The notes: a model not told the origin generated them from the letters alone. Counted from the first letter of the stretch, positions 43,189 to 53,068 are shown. The stretch: DNA of 64,000 bases from Paenibacillus aceti (GCF_003614185.1 NZ_KZ987724.1:1899360-1963359), one strand, 5' to 3'. Translations and numbers: made by a program.

Positions 43189-44284
43189 TCTGTCCTTCCC
43201 CTTTCAATTCCGCGATAACCTGCCGCACCTCTTCCAGCATCACATCGGAGACGATCTCAACCTCTCCGATCCGAACCGGAAGCACGAATACAATCTTATT
43301 CTCCGTAAACTTCTTATCATGCATCATCGCAGAAATCAGTTGTTCTTCCTTCAAATGCTGCGGCATCGCTGTCGGAAGTCCGAAGCCCTTCAGAAGCTGG
43401 ATCGTCTTCTCATACAGCGAAGCGTCTCTGCCGCGATGAACGGCAATTAAAGCGGCAGCGGCCATACCGATGGAAATGGCTTCGCCGTGCAAATATTCGC
43501 CATAGCCTCCGGTTGCTTCAATCGCGTGGCCCAACGTATGGCCCAGGTTGAGAATAGCGCGAAGCCCCTGCTCCCGCTCATCGGTAGCAACGACCTTGGC
43601 CTTGATACCGCAGCCCTGGATCAGCCCGTATTCCAGGGCGTCCGCGTCCAGGGCCAGCAATTTATCGCAATTGTCCCCGCACCAGTTAGCGAATGGCTCA
43701 TCCCAGATCAGACCATGCTTCACCATCTCAGACAAGCCGGCGCGAACTTCACGATCCGGCAGAGTCTGCAGAGAGTTGACATCATAGAGAACCATCTCCG
43801 GTTGATAGAACGCGCCGATCATGTTTTTGGCCAGGCGATGATTCACTGCTACCTTGCCGCCGACGCTGCTATCATGTGCCAGAATCGTCGTCGGCATCTG
43901 TACGAAGGTTACGCCGCGCATGTAAGATGCAGCGACGAAACCAGCCAAATCGCCGACAACGCCTCCTCCCAGAGCAACGACGGAGGATTTGCGGTCTAAT
44001 CCGTTCTCAATCGCCGTCGTCATGACCTGCTCGAAGACAGCCAGGGATTTGGAGGGCTCTCCAGCCTCCACAATATGACATACTGTGCGATAGCCGCTGG
44101 CCTGCAAAGAGGCTTCCACCTTATGCAAATGCAGCGGAGCTACATTCTTATCCGTAACGATCAATACAGGGCTTTTCTTAGTCAATCCATGACGCTCGAA
44201 ATAGGCTCCAGCTTGCTTGAGCAAATCCCCGCCAATATAGATCGGATAGGATCGATCGCCTAAATCTACTTCCAGCGTTCTCAT
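43181..44284 (-). CDS. aroB: 3-dehydroquinate synthase
   Basis: Second shikimate step, NAD- and zinc-dependent. 367 aa with VVALGGGVVGDLAGFVAASYMRGV, PTTILAHDSSVGGKVAVN, MVKHGLIWD, the zinc ligands in NLGHTLGHAIEATGGYGEYLHGEAISIGM, and MMHDKKFTENKIVFVLP. Overlaps the last base of aroC. Confidence 0.96.
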   Translation of the reverse strand: MRTLEVDLGDRSYPIYIGGDLLKQAGAYFERHGLTKKSPVLIVTDKNVAPLHLHKVEASLQASGYRTVCHIVEAGEPSKSLAVFEQVMTTAIENGLDRKSSVVALGGGVVGDLAGFVAASYMRGVTFVQMPTTILAHDSSVGGKVAVNHRLAKNMIGAFYQPEMVLYDVNSLQTLPDREVRAGLSEMVKHGLIWDEPFANWCGDNCDKLLALDADALEYGLIQGCGIKAKVVATDEREQGLRAILNLGHTLGHAIEATGGYGEYLHGEAISIGMAAAALIAVHRGRDASLYEKTIQLLKGFGLPTAMPQHLKEEQLISAMMHDKKFTENKIVFVLPVRIGEVEIVSDVMLEEVRQVIAELKGEGQNV

Positions 44285-45453
44285 CAGTAGGCCTCCAATT
44301 GAGCAAGGTAACCCTTGTAGTTGCGTTCAACCTCTTCGATCGAATCTCCGCCGAATTTCTCCAGGAAAGCCTTGGCGACTTCCCAGGCTACGACATGCTC
44401 CAGCACTACGCTGGCCGCCGGAACTGCGCAAGCATCCGAACGCTCCACCTGAGCCGTGAACGGCTCCTTCGTATCGATATCGATGCTCTGCAGCGGTTTG
44501 TAGAGCGTAGGGATCGGCTTCATCACCCCGCGGACGACGAGCGGCATCCCGTTGGTCATCCCGCCCTCGAAGCCACCCAGACGGTTGCTCGCCCGATAGT
44601 AGCCGCGTTCCTCGCTATACATGATTTCATCATGTACCTGCGAGCCTGGCAATGTGCCCGCTTCAAAGCCGATGCCGATCTCTACGCCCTTGAAGGCGTT
44701 GATCGACATGACGGCCTGAGCGATCCGGCCGTCCAGCTTGCGGTCATACTGCACATGGCTGCCAAGCCCGACTGGCACGCCTTCCACGATACATTCTACG
44801 ATTCCGCCGATCGAATCGCCTTCCTTCTTGATCCGGTCGATGTATTCTTCCATCTTCTGCTCGGTCGCCTTATCCGCTACGCGAACCGAAGACTGCTCGG
44901 TGATCTCGATCAATTCATCCAGAGACAGCTGATGTGGCGGAGCCTCGATCTCGCCGATTCTCTTCACCTGACCGCCGATCTTGATACCGAAGTGGCTCAA
45001 GAACTGCTTGGCGATCGCCCCAACAGCTACACGGACTGCCGTCTCCCGGGCACTGGAGCGCTCCAGAACATTCCGCAGATCCTTCAAATTATATTTCAGC
45101 CCGCCGTTCAGATCGGCATGCCCAGGACGAGGACGGTGAACCCGGCGTTTCTCCTCATCTGTGCCTTCGACAGGCTCGATATTCATAATGTTGCGCCAAT
45201 GTGTCCAGTCATTATTCTCGACCACGACGGCTACCGGCGCCCCAGTCGTATATCCATGGCGAACGCCTCCGACAATGCTGGCGATATCCTTCTCGATTTG
45301 CATCCGTCTGCCGCGTCCATAACCCTTCTGACGACGGGCAAGCTCGTAATTGAGCGCCTCGAAATCCAGATGCAGATTGCTAGGCAATCCCTCGATAATA
45401 GCAGTCAACTGAGGACCATGCGTCTCCCCAGCCGTTAAGTAACGTAATGTCAT
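44284..45453 (-). CDS. aroC: Chorismate synthase
   Basis: Final shikimate step, needs reduced FMN. 389 aa with [66 protein letters not shown] and [25 protein letters not shown]. First gene of aroC-aroB-aroH; a good promoter lies upstream. Named aroF in B. subtilis. Confidence 0.96.
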   Translation of the reverse strand: MTLRYLTAGETHGPQLTAIIEGLPSNLHLDFEALNYELARRQKGYGRGRRMQIEKDIASIVGGVRHGYTTGAPVAVVVENNDWTHWRNIMNIEPVEGTDEEKRRVHRPRPGHADLNGGLKYNLKDLRNVLERSSARETAVRVAVGAIAKQFLSHFGIKIGGQVKRIGEIEAPPHQLSLDELIEITEQSSVRVADKATEQKMEEYIDRIKKEGDSIGGIVECIVEGVPVGLGSHVQYDRKLDGRIAQAVMSINAFKGVEIGIGFEAGTLPGSQVHDEIMYSEERGYYRASNRLGGFEGGMTNGMPLVVRGVMKPIPTLYKPLQSIDIDTKEPFTAQVERSDACAVPAASVVLEHVVAWEVAKAFLEKFGGDSIEEVERNYKGYLAQLEAY

Positions 45454-45515
45454 GCTGCGTTCCCCCTTTAAACTGTTAAACTGTAAAGAACTAAAATCCG
45501 ATAATTACTCTGCTC

Positions 45516-45545
45516 ATTATAGTATATGATCTTTCCTTTTGACAA
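45516..45545 (-). promoter_or_regulatory. Candidate sigma-A promoter of aroC-aroB-aroH
   Basis: -35 TTGTCA (45545-45540), 18-base spacer, -10 TATAAT (45521-45516), about 60 bases before aroC. Confidence 0.65.
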
Positions 45546-45626
45546 GAAAACCGTCTACCCCCGAGCCAGCCCGATCGAATTTAAATTCTATTCTAGCATC
45601 TCAAGTAAAATGTGACTATATCACTT

Positions 45627-45711
45627 GTAACGAAACTGGGCAGCGCTATACGTGCAAAAAAGGAAACCAATGGTGGATTTCCACCCTAATAACGATATGG
45701 TGTTTCGTTAG
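45627..45711 (-). repeat. 85-bp inverted-repeat-bounded intergenic element, copy 2
   Basis: Reading the minus strand it begins CTAACGAAACACCATATC and ends with GTTTCGTTACA. The left 24 bases equal those of the copy at 33673, and the right end shares TAGCGCT and the 9-bp terminal repeat. The middle includes a short GGTGGAAATCCACC hairpin. It fills the gap between the aro promoter and the terminator of the 58-aa gene. Confidence 0.65.
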
Positions 45712-45752
45712 GGCTCCAGATAGCCTGGATACCTGTATGATGATCCACAACA

Positions 45753-45796
45753 ACAAAAAACGCACCCCCTTCTGGCTAGCAAAAGGATGGGTGCGC
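45753..45796 (-). terminator. Terminator after the 58-aa gene
   Basis: CGCACCC (45761-45767) pairs with GGGTGCG (45789-45795); extra pairs occur inside. On the minus strand a T run follows. Confidence 0.8.
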
Positions 45797-45819
45797 TTCT
45801 AGTGAAGTGCCAAAGATCA

Positions 45820-45996
45820 TTATTTCGATGCTGATGGTCTGTAGACTGCGGCGGCGGAGGAATACCGATAAATGTCATCGGCACTTTCCGCCAGCAAATC
45901 ATCGAGCTGCTTCCGCTCCACACCCAGCACCTGAGCGCATTCCTGCGGAGTGAGGAACCCGCGTCGATAAGCGTTGATTACCTTTCTCTTATCCAT
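45820..45996 (-). CDS. 58-aa helix-turn-helix-like protein, function unknown
   Basis: From the ATG at 45996 (GGAGG eight bases upstream; an earlier in-frame ATG at 46032 has no such site). The sequence KVINAYRRGFLTPQECAQVLGVERKQLDDLLAES has the spacing of a helix-turn-helix; the tail RYSSAAAVYRPSASK is probably disordered. It lies between cheR and aroC with its own terminator. I do not recognise a family. Confidence 0.6.
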   Translation of the reverse strand: MDKRKVINAYRRGFLTPQECAQVLGVERKQLDDLLAESADDIYRYSSAAAVYRPSASK

Positions 45997-46068
45997 ATGC
46001 TGACCTCCACACAATACCTTTATACTCCTCATTATCGGATAAGAGCATCGGGAATATACAGCCAGCGA

Positions 46069-46899
46069 TCAAGCTTTTTTGCGATAAAAGAAAGTCTCCG
46101 CCGTCTCGAGATCATATTGCCCTGGTGAGAAGATCTGCTCCGTACTGCCCACGAACAGAATACCGCCCGGACGCAGAGCGCGGGAGAATTTATGATAGAG
46201 GCTGTTCTTCGCCTCTTCCGTGAAATAGATCATCACATTACGGCATACGATCAAGTCGAAGCCCTCTTCAAAAGAGTCGGCCAGCAAATTCTGCTTCTTG
46301 AACGTCACATGCTTCTGCAGCTTCTCGTCGAATCGGTACATCATACCGTCCTGCCTGAAATAGCGCTGGCTGACCGCAGCCGGCACATCCTTCAGCGAGC
46401 GTTCCAGGTACAAGCCTTTCGCAGCCTTGGACAGCGCTCCTTCATCAATGTCAGTAGCCAGCAAGTAAGTGCTATGTAGCAATCCTTGATCAGCGAGGAT
46501 CATGGCCAGGGTATATGGCTCTTCTCCAGTAGAGCAAGCAGCGCTCCATACTCTCAGACGTGATTTGCCGGCCGCAAGACCAGGCAGCACCTTGTCGCGC
46601 AGAACCTCCCAGCGATTCGGATTACGCCAGAATTCGGATACATTGATCGTCATCTTGTCCAGAAATTCATAGAATAGACTCTTATTCTGCGTCATCGCAT
46701 TGAAAAAAGCCGTAAAAGTAGGGTACCCATTCTTGTTGCGCAGCGTGGTCAGACGCCGTTTCATTTGCGCCTCTTTATACTGTGCTAAATCGATCCCCGT
46801 GCTCTTCTTAACATTCTGAATAAATCCGACATAATCGGAATCAACATGGCCAGCTAGCTCAGTTCGCGGTGCCCCTAATCCAGTATTGCTCATATCCAT
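46069..46899 (-). CDS. cheR: Chemotaxis protein methyltransferase CheR
   Basis: Methylates glutamates of chemoreceptors with S-adenosylmethionine. 276 aa: N-terminal helical domain, then [20 protein letters not shown] motif [32 protein letters not shown] and [13 protein letters not shown]. It overlaps ndk by 10 bases and has no clear Shine-Dalgarno, so coupled translation is likely. The ndk-cheR-aro order is the B. subtilis one. Confidence 0.94.
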   Translation of the reverse strand: MDMSNTGLGAPRTELAGHVDSDYVGFIQNVKKSTGIDLAQYKEAQMKRRLTTLRNKNGYPTFTAFFNAMTQNKSLFYEFLDKMTINVSEFWRNPNRWEVLRDKVLPGLAAGKSRLRVWSAACSTGEEPYTLAMILADQGLLHSTYLLATDIDEGALSKAAKGLYLERSLKDVPAAVSQRYFRQDGMMYRFDEKLQKHVTFKKQNLLADSFEEGFDLIVCRNVMIYFTEEAKNSLYHKFSRALRPGGILFVGSTEQIFSPGQYDLETAETFFYRKKA

Positions 46900-47333
46900 G
46901 GTGAAATCGACTTCTCGTATCCTAGCAGTTCTTGCGGTTCGAAGAAATTAGCAATCTCGCGCTCCGCACTCTCTACGCCATCTGAGCCATGAATCAAATT
47001 AAATGGCGTATGGGCTGCAAAATCACCGCGAATTGTACCCGGAGCTGCCTCCGCAACCTTCGTCTTGCCAATAACGAGCCGGGACAGAGCGATCACATCA
47101 TCTCCCTCCCATACCATGGCGAATACAGGAGCGGACGTGATGAAATCGACCAATTCCCCGAAGAAGGGTTTGTTCTCATGCTCGGCATAATGCCGCTTGG
47201 CTTGCTCCTCAGTTACTTGCACCAGCTTACCGGAAATCAGCTTGAAACCTTTGTCTTCAAATCTGCTAATAATTCTTCCAATGAGTCCGCGTTGTACTCC
47301 GTCCGGTTTTACCATTAAAAAAGTACGTTCCAA
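46890..47333 (-). CDS. ndk: Nucleoside diphosphate kinase
   Basis: Balances NTP pools by phosphate transfer through a His. 147 aa: [25 protein letters not shown], and the active-site His in [16 protein letters not shown]. Lies between hepT and cheR. Confidence 0.96.
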   Translation of the reverse strand: MERTFLMVKPDGVQRGLIGRIISRFEDKGFKLISGKLVQVTEEQAKRHYAEHENKPFFGELVDFITSAPVFAMVWEGDDVIALSRLVIGKTKVAEAAPGTIRGDFAAHTPFNLIHGSDGVESAEREIANFFEPQELLGYEKSISPWI

Positions 47334-47435
47334 GACAATCTCCCCCGATTTTTTTACATTGTCATATTGCTTAGAGCTAAAAATAGCGGTTTCATTACAT
47401 ATTTTATCAGAAAAAGGGATCTCCGTTAAGTGGTA

Positions 47436-48410
47436 TCAATAGGTACGTCGGTTAATAAATAAAGCGATTTCCTGTAGGTGCTTTCTCGGTTTGATTTCTG
47501 GAAGTCCAGACAATGCATCCATCGCCTTGGTAATATACCGGTCAGCAAGCTGTTCCGCCCGGGCGATTCCGTCGCTAGATACGATCATCTCGATCGCACG
47601 GGAGACCTCGCCGCTGCCGTCACCGGCATGAATACCCTGGATTTCCTTCAGCAAAGGCGCCCGAAGCTTGTCTTCCTGCAGCGCATAGAGCACAGGCAGT
47701 GTAATATTGCCTTGACGCATATCGCTGCCGGGCGGCTTGCCGATCATCTTCTCCGTACCGCATAGATCGAGCAGATCATCACGGATTTGGAAAGCCATTC
47801 CGACATTGTATCCGTACTTGTACAGAAGGGAATGAATCTCTTTGGGAGCCTCTGCAGCAAGCGCTCCCAGCTGACAGCTGATGGCAATCAAGAGCGCCGT
47901 CTTGCGGCGGATTCTAAGCAGGTAATGGCGAACCGATTGTTCCGTATTGAAAAAATCACGAATCTGCTCCATTTCGCCGATCGACATCTGTACCATCGCC
48001 TTGGCGAGAATACGATGGATTTCCGGATTCTTCAGCTCCGTCGCGATCATCAGAGCTTTCGCATAAATATAGTCGCCAGTGTACATGGCGATTCGATTAT
48101 CCCATTTCGCCTTCACCGTAGGCTTGCCTCTGCGCGTTGCGGCATCATCGATCACATCATCATGGACCAGTGAAGCCGAATGGATTAATTCCAGCGGTAC
48201 AGCTACATGCTGTAGCTTCTCAAGGTCATATTGTCCGAATTTGCCGCCCAGCAGGACAAATACAGGGCGAAGGCGTTTGCCGCCTGCCTTCAGCAGATGG
48301 AGACTCGTCTCGCTCAGCAGCTCATCGTCGCCCTCGATGCTGGTATAGAGCTGTCGTTCAATAAAATCCATATCTTTTTTCAGCGCGCCGAAAATGTCTA
48401 TTAGCTTCAT
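47436..48410 (-). CDS. hepT: Heptaprenyl diphosphate synthase component II
   Basis: Catalytic subunit making the C35 chain of menaquinone-7. 324 aa with the two Asp-rich motifs LVHDDVIDDAATRRGKPT and FQIRDDLLDLCG, and GGKRLRP. Works with HepS (51484). It overlaps mqnA by four bases, so it is coupled to the menaquinone block. Confidence 0.94.
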   Translation of the reverse strand: MKLIDIFGALKKDMDFIERQLYTSIEGDDELLSETSLHLLKAGGKRLRPVFVLLGGKFGQYDLEKLQHVAVPLELIHSASLVHDDVIDDAATRRGKPTVKAKWDNRIAMYTGDYIYAKALMIATELKNPEIHRILAKAMVQMSIGEMEQIRDFFNTEQSVRHYLLRIRRKTALLIAISCQLGALAAEAPKEIHSLLYKYGYNVGMAFQIRDDLLDLCGTEKMIGKPPGSDMRQGNITLPVLYALQEDKLRAPLLKEIQGIHAGDGSGEVSRAIEMIVSSDGIARAEQLADRYITKAMDALSGLPEIKPRKHLQEIALFINRRTY

Positions 48411-49273
48411 TCTTTCACCCGTGTCAGCATATTGTCATTCCATACATTGATCTTAACCCGATTCTTCAGCAGCCCCATTTCATAAGCATAAGCGAAATAT
48501 AAGGCTAGACCGTTCTGTACTTGATCATTAAAATCATAGCATAAATTATTGAAATAATGGTGCCAGTATTGCCGCGTTCCTCCGATTTCCCGGCAGGCCG
48601 CTTCAACGAGCGGCGAGAGATCGCCCAGACTGCGGCGTTTGCTGTCCTGAAAAGCTTCGCTAATCTCGGCCAGCAGCCGCGGATGCTGATCCGCAAACGA
48701 TCGCTGAACCGCCCATACCGCAAAGGTCATCCCATAGCCGGTCCATCGTTTCCAGACTTCCCCTAAATCCGTGACGATAAACTCCCGGTTATGCCAGGAA
48801 GCCGAAATCGCGTTATCTCCGATAAGTAAGGCAGCATCGCTGGTCGCCATCATAAGATCCAGATCAGGCTCGCTGTCCCAATAAGTTGGTCTTCCCCCAT
48901 AAGCCTTCTCCATAATAATCTTCAGCAGGTTTACGGAAGTAGCTGAAGTATTCGTCAACGCAATGACTCCGTTCTTAATCTGTTCCGGAGGCTTGCGCGA
49001 GAAGAGCAGGATAGAATTGACCGGCCCGTCAGAGCTGACCGATAAGTCGGGCAGCAATAGGAACTTCTCCGCCCCATAGCCAAAGGCAAAAGAAGAGACG
49101 GGTGAAATATCCAGCGATCCCTCAAGCATCCTACGATTTAAGATCGACGGCACCTCCGTGATGAGGCGCGCCTTCTGCGACAGATCTGCTGGCTTGAAAT
49201 GATGGAACATCGGCCAAGAGTTCGTGTATTTAATTTTGCCGATGAGGATGTCATCATTCTCCCGCTTGTTCAT
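48407..49273 (-). CDS. mqnA: Chorismate dehydratase (futalosine pathway)
   Basis: First enzyme of the futalosine route to menaquinone: chorismate to 3-[(1-carboxyvinyl)oxy]benzoate. 288 aa with a periplasmic-binding-protein-like fold: IGKIKYTNSWPMFHHF, EVPSILNRRMLEGSLDISPVSSFAFG, ALTNTSATSVNLLKII, ALLIGDNAI. The ATG at 49273 has GGGGGG six bases upstream and overlaps the end of ubiX by 20 bases; the in-frame ATG at 49303 is less well served. Placed among other menaquinone genes. Confidence 0.9.
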   Translation of the reverse strand: MNKRENDDILIGKIKYTNSWPMFHHFKPADLSQKARLITEVPSILNRRMLEGSLDISPVSSFAFGYGAEKFLLLPDLSVSSDGPVNSILLFSRKPPEQIKNGVIALTNTSATSVNLLKIIMEKAYGGRPTYWDSEPDLDLMMATSDAALLIGDNAISASWHNREFIVTDLGEVWKRWTGYGMTFAVWAVQRSFADQHPRLLAEISEAFQDSKRRSLGDLSPLVEAACREIGGTRQYWHHYFNNLCYDFNDQVQNGLALYFAYAYEMGLLKNRVKINVWNDNMLTRVKE

Positions 49274-49880
49274 TGTGATCCCCCCATCTCGTAAATAGAG
49301 CATGTTCTATTCTTAAATTGTCCAGAACCTTGCCCACCAGAAACGCGACCAAATCATCAATGCTGGTTGGGCCAAAATAAAACGCCGGCATGGCAGGGAT
49401 CATACGCACTCCCAGTCGTGCCAGCTTCAGCATATTCTCCAAATGGATGGCATGGAGCGGCGTCTCTCGCGGAACGAGCACGAGCGGACGCGCCTCCTTC
49501 ATCATAACATCAGCTGCCCGGGCCAGCAGATTGTCGGAAGCTCCATTCGCGATCGCTGACAAGGTCCCCATCGAGCAAGGCATGATGATCATCCCTTCGA
49601 CGAGATACGATCCGCTGGCAATGGAAGCGCCGATATCGTTAATCGGATGGTAAATGCATGCTCCGGTATAGCCGCCAAATTGCTCTTCTATAAGCCGTGC
49701 ACGGTCCGCTACATTCCAGCCAAGCTCTTCCTTGATCACTCGCCAGCCGGCATTCGAGATGACCAGATGCACATCATAGCCGATTTCCAGCAAGGTCCGG
49801 ACTAGCTTCACCCCATAGATCGAACCGCTGGCCCCAGTGATGCCGACGACCATCGCCTTCTGTCTGTTATAGCCTGTCAC
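49254..49880 (-). CDS. ubiX: UbiX-like flavin prenyltransferase (MqnM-type)
   Basis: Makes prenylated FMN for a UbiD-type decarboxylase. 208 aa with VVGITGASGSIYGVKLVRTL, IIMPCSMGTLSAIANGASDNLLARAADVMMKEARPLVLVPRETPLHAIHLENMLKLA. Starts at a GTG next to the ubiA stop; an ATG at 49853 is an alternative. In this setting it serves decarboxylation of the naphthoate intermediate; the UbiD partner (MqnL) is not in the window. Confidence 0.9.
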   Translation of the reverse strand: MTGYNRQKAMVVGITGASGSIYGVKLVRTLLEIGYDVHLVISNAGWRVIKEELGWNVADRARLIEEQFGGYTGACIYHPINDIGASIASGSYLVEGMIIMPCSMGTLSAIANGASDNLLARAADVMMKEARPLVLVPRETPLHAIHLENMLKLARLGVRMIPAMPAFYFGPTSIDDLVAFLVGKVLDNLRIEHALFTRWGDHNEQAGE

Positions 49881-50749
49881 TAGTTGCGCACCACCAGATC
49901 GATCAAAGTGAAAGTGAAGACTACGATGCTGAGTACACCATTCATGTTGAAGAACGCAGTCTGCAAGCGGCTGAGATCTGTAGGCGATACGATGTGATGC
50001 TCATAGAAAAGAATCAAGTAAGCGATAATCATGCCAGCGGCGTACCACCAGCCCAGGTTAGTCATGAACAAGAGCAGAATGAAACCGATGGCGGTAACGA
50101 TATGGAACCCCTTGGCGATCCTCAGCGCCCCCGCTACACCGAATCTGACCGGAATGGAATGTAACCCTTCCTTGGCATCGAACTCCACATCCTGACAAGC
50201 ATAAATAATATCAAAGCCGGCAATCCAGAAGGAGATCGTCAGGTAGAGCACCATCGCGGAAGCATCGACCTTGCCTGTCACTGCCGCCCATCCGCCAAGT
50301 GGAGCCAGCGCGACCGTAAGCCCAAGCACAACATGGCAGAGCCAGGTGAAGCGCTTCGTATAGGAATAGAGCACCAGCATCACGACAGCGATCGGTAGCA
50401 ATTTGAAAGCCAATGGGTCCAGCTCCGCTGCCGCCCAGAATAATAGTGCAAAGGAGAAAATAATGAATAATATCACTTCGCCGATTTTGAGTAGACCGGC
50501 AGGGATCGCCCGCCCTTTAGTGCGCGGGTTCCTCGCGTCGCTGACCCTGTCGATCAGGCGATTCAGCCCCATCGCCGCGCTGCGCGCACCGAACATGGCC
50601 ATGAACACCCAACCGATCTGCGCCCAGGAAGGAAGCGTATGATGGATAGCTACCGAGCCGAGCAGCGCCCCCATAAAAGCGAAGGGCAGAGCAAAGATGG
50701 TATGCTCAAATTTAATCATTTGCAGAAATGTGACCGTTTTTTTTAGCAT
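49880..50749 (-). CDS. mqnP: UbiA-family prenyltransferase (MqnP-type)
   Basis: Membrane enzyme that adds the prenyl chain to 1,4-dihydroxy-6-naphthoate. 289 aa, eight or so membrane helices, with the Asp-rich motif NRLIDRVSDARNPRTKGRAIPAG and second motif DVEFDAKEGLHSIPVRFG. Located between menG and ubiX; both ends touch by a single base. The futalosine neighbour mqnA supports MqnP rather than MenA or UbiA function. Confidence 0.88.
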   Translation of the reverse strand: MLKKTVTFLQMIKFEHTIFALPFAFMGALLGSVAIHHTLPSWAQIGWVFMAMFGARSAAMGLNRLIDRVSDARNPRTKGRAIPAGLLKIGEVILFIIFSFALLFWAAAELDPLAFKLLPIAVVMLVLYSYTKRFTWLCHVVLGLTVALAPLGGWAAVTGKVDASAMVLYLTISFWIAGFDIIYACQDVEFDAKEGLHSIPVRFGVAGALRIAKGFHIVTAIGFILLLFMTNLGWWYAAGMIIAYLILFYEHHIVSPTDLSRLQTAFFNMNGVLSIVVFTFTLIDLVVRN

Positions 50750-51468
50750 TAGGATGACTCCTTGATTCCAATATGTAGAGCGGCAATTCCGCCGGTTAGT
50801 GGATAGGCCTCAACCTGCCCAAGTCCCGCCTTGCGGAAGGCTTCCTTCAGTTCCTCGCGACCGAGGAACATCGTGAGAGAATCCGGTAACCACTTATATT
50901 GTTCGTAGCTCTTGGCGATCATTTTGCCGAGCAGCGGCATGATCTTCTGGAAATAGAAATAATAGATGCCCTTGAACGGCTGCCAGGTCGGCTTGGACAA
51001 TTCCAGGCATACGACCATCCCGCCAGGCTTCACGACACGCCGCATTTCACGCAGCACCTGATGTAAGTCCGGCACATTCCGAAGCCCGAAGCCGATCGTT
51101 GCATAATCGAAGCTGTTATCCTCGAACGGCAGCTCCATCGCATTACCTTGCACGAGTGAAATTCGCTCGTCAAGGCCGTGCTCGCTCACCTTCCTGCGCC
51201 CGAACTCCAGCATATTCTCGCTGAAGTCGAGTCCGGTGATCTGTCCCCCGCTCGCCTCAGCCATGCTGATCGTCCAGTCACAAGTACCACAGCATAGATC
51301 GATAGCCGTATCACCTGGCTGCATATTCATCTTCTTCATCGTGAATCTGCGCCATGCCTTATGACGCCGGAAGCTCATAAGATCATTCATCATATCATAT
51401 TTAGGAGCGATCCTCTCGAATACGGAATGGACATACTGCTCCTTTGGTTTTGAAGATACATTGCTCAT
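50749..51468 (-). CDS. ubiE: Demethylmenaquinone methyltransferase
   Basis: Last menaquinone step, C-methylation with SAM. 239 aa: VHSVFERIAPKYDMMNDLMSFRRHKAWRR, DTAIDLCCGTCDWTISMAEAS, DFSENMLEFGRRKV, ATIGFGLRNVPDLHQVLREMRRVVKPGG. Named menG/menH/ubiE in relatives. Follows hepS at a 15-base gap. Confidence 0.94.
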   Translation of the reverse strand: MSNVSSKPKEQYVHSVFERIAPKYDMMNDLMSFRRHKAWRRFTMKKMNMQPGDTAIDLCCGTCDWTISMAEASGGQITGLDFSENMLEFGRRKVSEHGLDERISLVQGNAMELPFEDNSFDYATIGFGLRNVPDLHQVLREMRRVVKPGGMVVCLELSKPTWQPFKGIYYFYFQKIMPLLGKMIAKSYEQYKWLPDSLTMFLGREELKEAFRKAGLGQVEAYPLTGGIAALHIGIKESS

Positions 51469-51483
51469 AATCTTGTCATCACC

Positions 51484-52353
51484 TCAGCCTTCCTGCGCCG
51501 GCCGGCGCTGTATCGACAATACGGCCTGGAATGGCTCCAGCATGGCTGTAACCTCGGCGCGCAGCTTGTCTCCCCTGCACTCCTGGCTCAGCATTTGCAC
51601 CCGTTCTACGGATTGCTGAAGTATCCCAGTCAATTGTTCCTTCACTTTGTATTTAACGAGCATGGAGCCCCATTCCCGTTCTCCGACCGGATGGCGCCGC
51701 AACAGCTCCTTATCCTCAGATGTTCCAGTCTCCAGAATATGTAAATAAGCATAACCCCGATGCTGATCCGGAATGCTTAAGCTGTGCTTCATTTCATCCA
51801 GTACCACTTCACAGCGGCTTAGCTCCGTAAGCAGTAATCTCCAGATATTCTGCTTGGACTTGTCCATCAAACCTGAGAAAGCCAGGAACAGGCTCATCTT
51901 AACCTGAGTGCTCTCCTTCAGATAATCCTCAGCCGATAGCAGCACTTGCTTCAACTTGGTATAGAGCTTGACCTTAAGCGTGTTCACCTCGCAGATCGCC
52001 GAGCTCATCGCCGATACCATATCGATCTCTCCAGCGCCAGCCAACAGCGCATAGAATACACTGCTGAAATAATCGCCGGCAAGCACCTTCAGTTGTCTGG
52101 AGCGCATCTTGCTCTCCTTCTGTTCCCCCCGGCCAAGATCAATCAGATCATGCGTATCCATTCCCGATTGCACAAGAAAAGCCGCCAACGCACAGTTCTC
52201 GGCTGATTTCTGCGAGCTGCCTTCCCTGTCTGTCAGAAATGTATAAAGCAAATGAACACGGGGTACCGGGAAATCCGGAAGCTCCGTGTGAGTTGAAATC
52301 ATATCATATTCAACATACTTTCTTGCCAGTTCTGTTATGCGATCAAATCTCAT
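51484..52353 (-). CDS. hepS: Heptaprenyl diphosphate synthase component I
   Basis: Regulatory subunit pairing with HepT to set chain length. 289 aa with MRFDRITELARKYVEYDMISTHTELPDFPVPRVHLLYTFL and a helical body containing GDYFSSVFYALLAGAGEIDMVSAMSSAICEVN. Start of the hepS-ubiE-mqnP-ubiX-mqnA-hepT run. Confidence 0.88.
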   Translation of the reverse strand: MRFDRITELARKYVEYDMISTHTELPDFPVPRVHLLYTFLTDREGSSQKSAENCALAAFLVQSGMDTHDLIDLGRGEQKESKMRSRQLKVLAGDYFSSVFYALLAGAGEIDMVSAMSSAICEVNTLKVKLYTKLKQVLLSAEDYLKESTQVKMSLFLAFSGLMDKSKQNIWRLLLTELSRCEVVLDEMKHSLSIPDQHRGYAYLHILETGTSEDKELLRRHPVGEREWGSMLVKYKVKEQLTGILQQSVERVQMLSQECRGDKLRAEVTAMLEPFQAVLSIQRRPAQEG

Positions 52354-52463
52354 CGTCTGCCTCCGAGCAACCTATTACTGACATGCCAAAAATTTAAAAA
52401 TAGCAATGCCACAATCTTGTATATTATATCATATGTTATTTCCCAGCGCACGAAAGACCTGCT

Positions 52464-52997
52464 TCAATTTCCAGACTGCCGCCATAAATTCGTCCTGGTG
52501 ATATGGAACCAGCTCAGCAAATCATCTGGCAGCTCCTCATCCCCGGTATTTCTCAGCAGCTCTAGTGCCCTCTGCGGCCACTCATCCCGATGGACATCTG
52601 CAGCCAGCAGCAAATACCTCGTACCCAGCCAGCGGTCTTCAGCGATGATACGCAGCAGCAGCTGATCAACATTCGTCGTGCGCTCGAACGCGAAGGAGAT
52701 CAGCTCCGCCATGGCCGAGTATATCTGACTTTTATCGAATTGATCCTCGGCGATCTTCAAATCGACCGACAGAATTTCTTCGCCCAGATCCACCTTGGAG
52801 AGCGGCACCGGAAGCTGCAAGGCAACCAAGCCGTCAACCAGGTTTTCGTCACTTAGTAGCTCCGGCTGACCTTCTGCAAAGACCGTATACGCTGCCGTCT
52901 CCTTCAGCAGATGACTGTCCAGTCTGGATATTACGACCAGAAGCAGGACACTGCAAATCGATATACCTACCACTTGAAGCAACCATTTCCGTCTCAT
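52464..52997 (-). CDS. Membrane-anchored protein of unknown function
   Basis: 177 aa. One N-terminal membrane helix (about 7-24, LQVVGISICSVLLLVVIS) then an extracytoplasmic domain with two helical halves (LQLPVPLSKVDLGEEILSVDLKIAE; YLLLAADVHRDEWPQRALELLRNTGDEELPDDLLSWF). No lipobox. It lies between mtrB and hepS, outside the known B. subtilis order. Not recognised. Confidence 0.65.
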   Translation of the reverse strand: MRRKWLLQVVGISICSVLLLVVISRLDSHLLKETAAYTVFAEGQPELLSDENLVDGLVALQLPVPLSKVDLGEEILSVDLKIAEDQFDKSQIYSAMAELISFAFERTTNVDQLLLRIIAEDRWLGTRYLLLAADVHRDEWPQRALELLRNTGDEELPDDLLSWFHITRTNLWRQSGN

Positions 52998-53045
52998 GAA
53001 GCCGCCCCTTCTTTTGTATTCACAGTCCTATTCCCATTGTACAAA

Positions 53046-53068
53046 AGAAAAAAGCAGGCTATGCCTGC
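53046..53068 (-). terminator. Terminator of mtrB
   Basis: 6-bp stem GCAGGC/GCCTGC (53054-53059 with 53063-53068), three-base loop, then TTTTTTC on the minus strand, just after the mtrB stop. Confidence 0.85.

Noticed and set aside
44299-45438. A 379-codon plus-strand open frame antisense to aroC
   Set aside because: Fully inside a certain gene, no family resemblance, no start signal.
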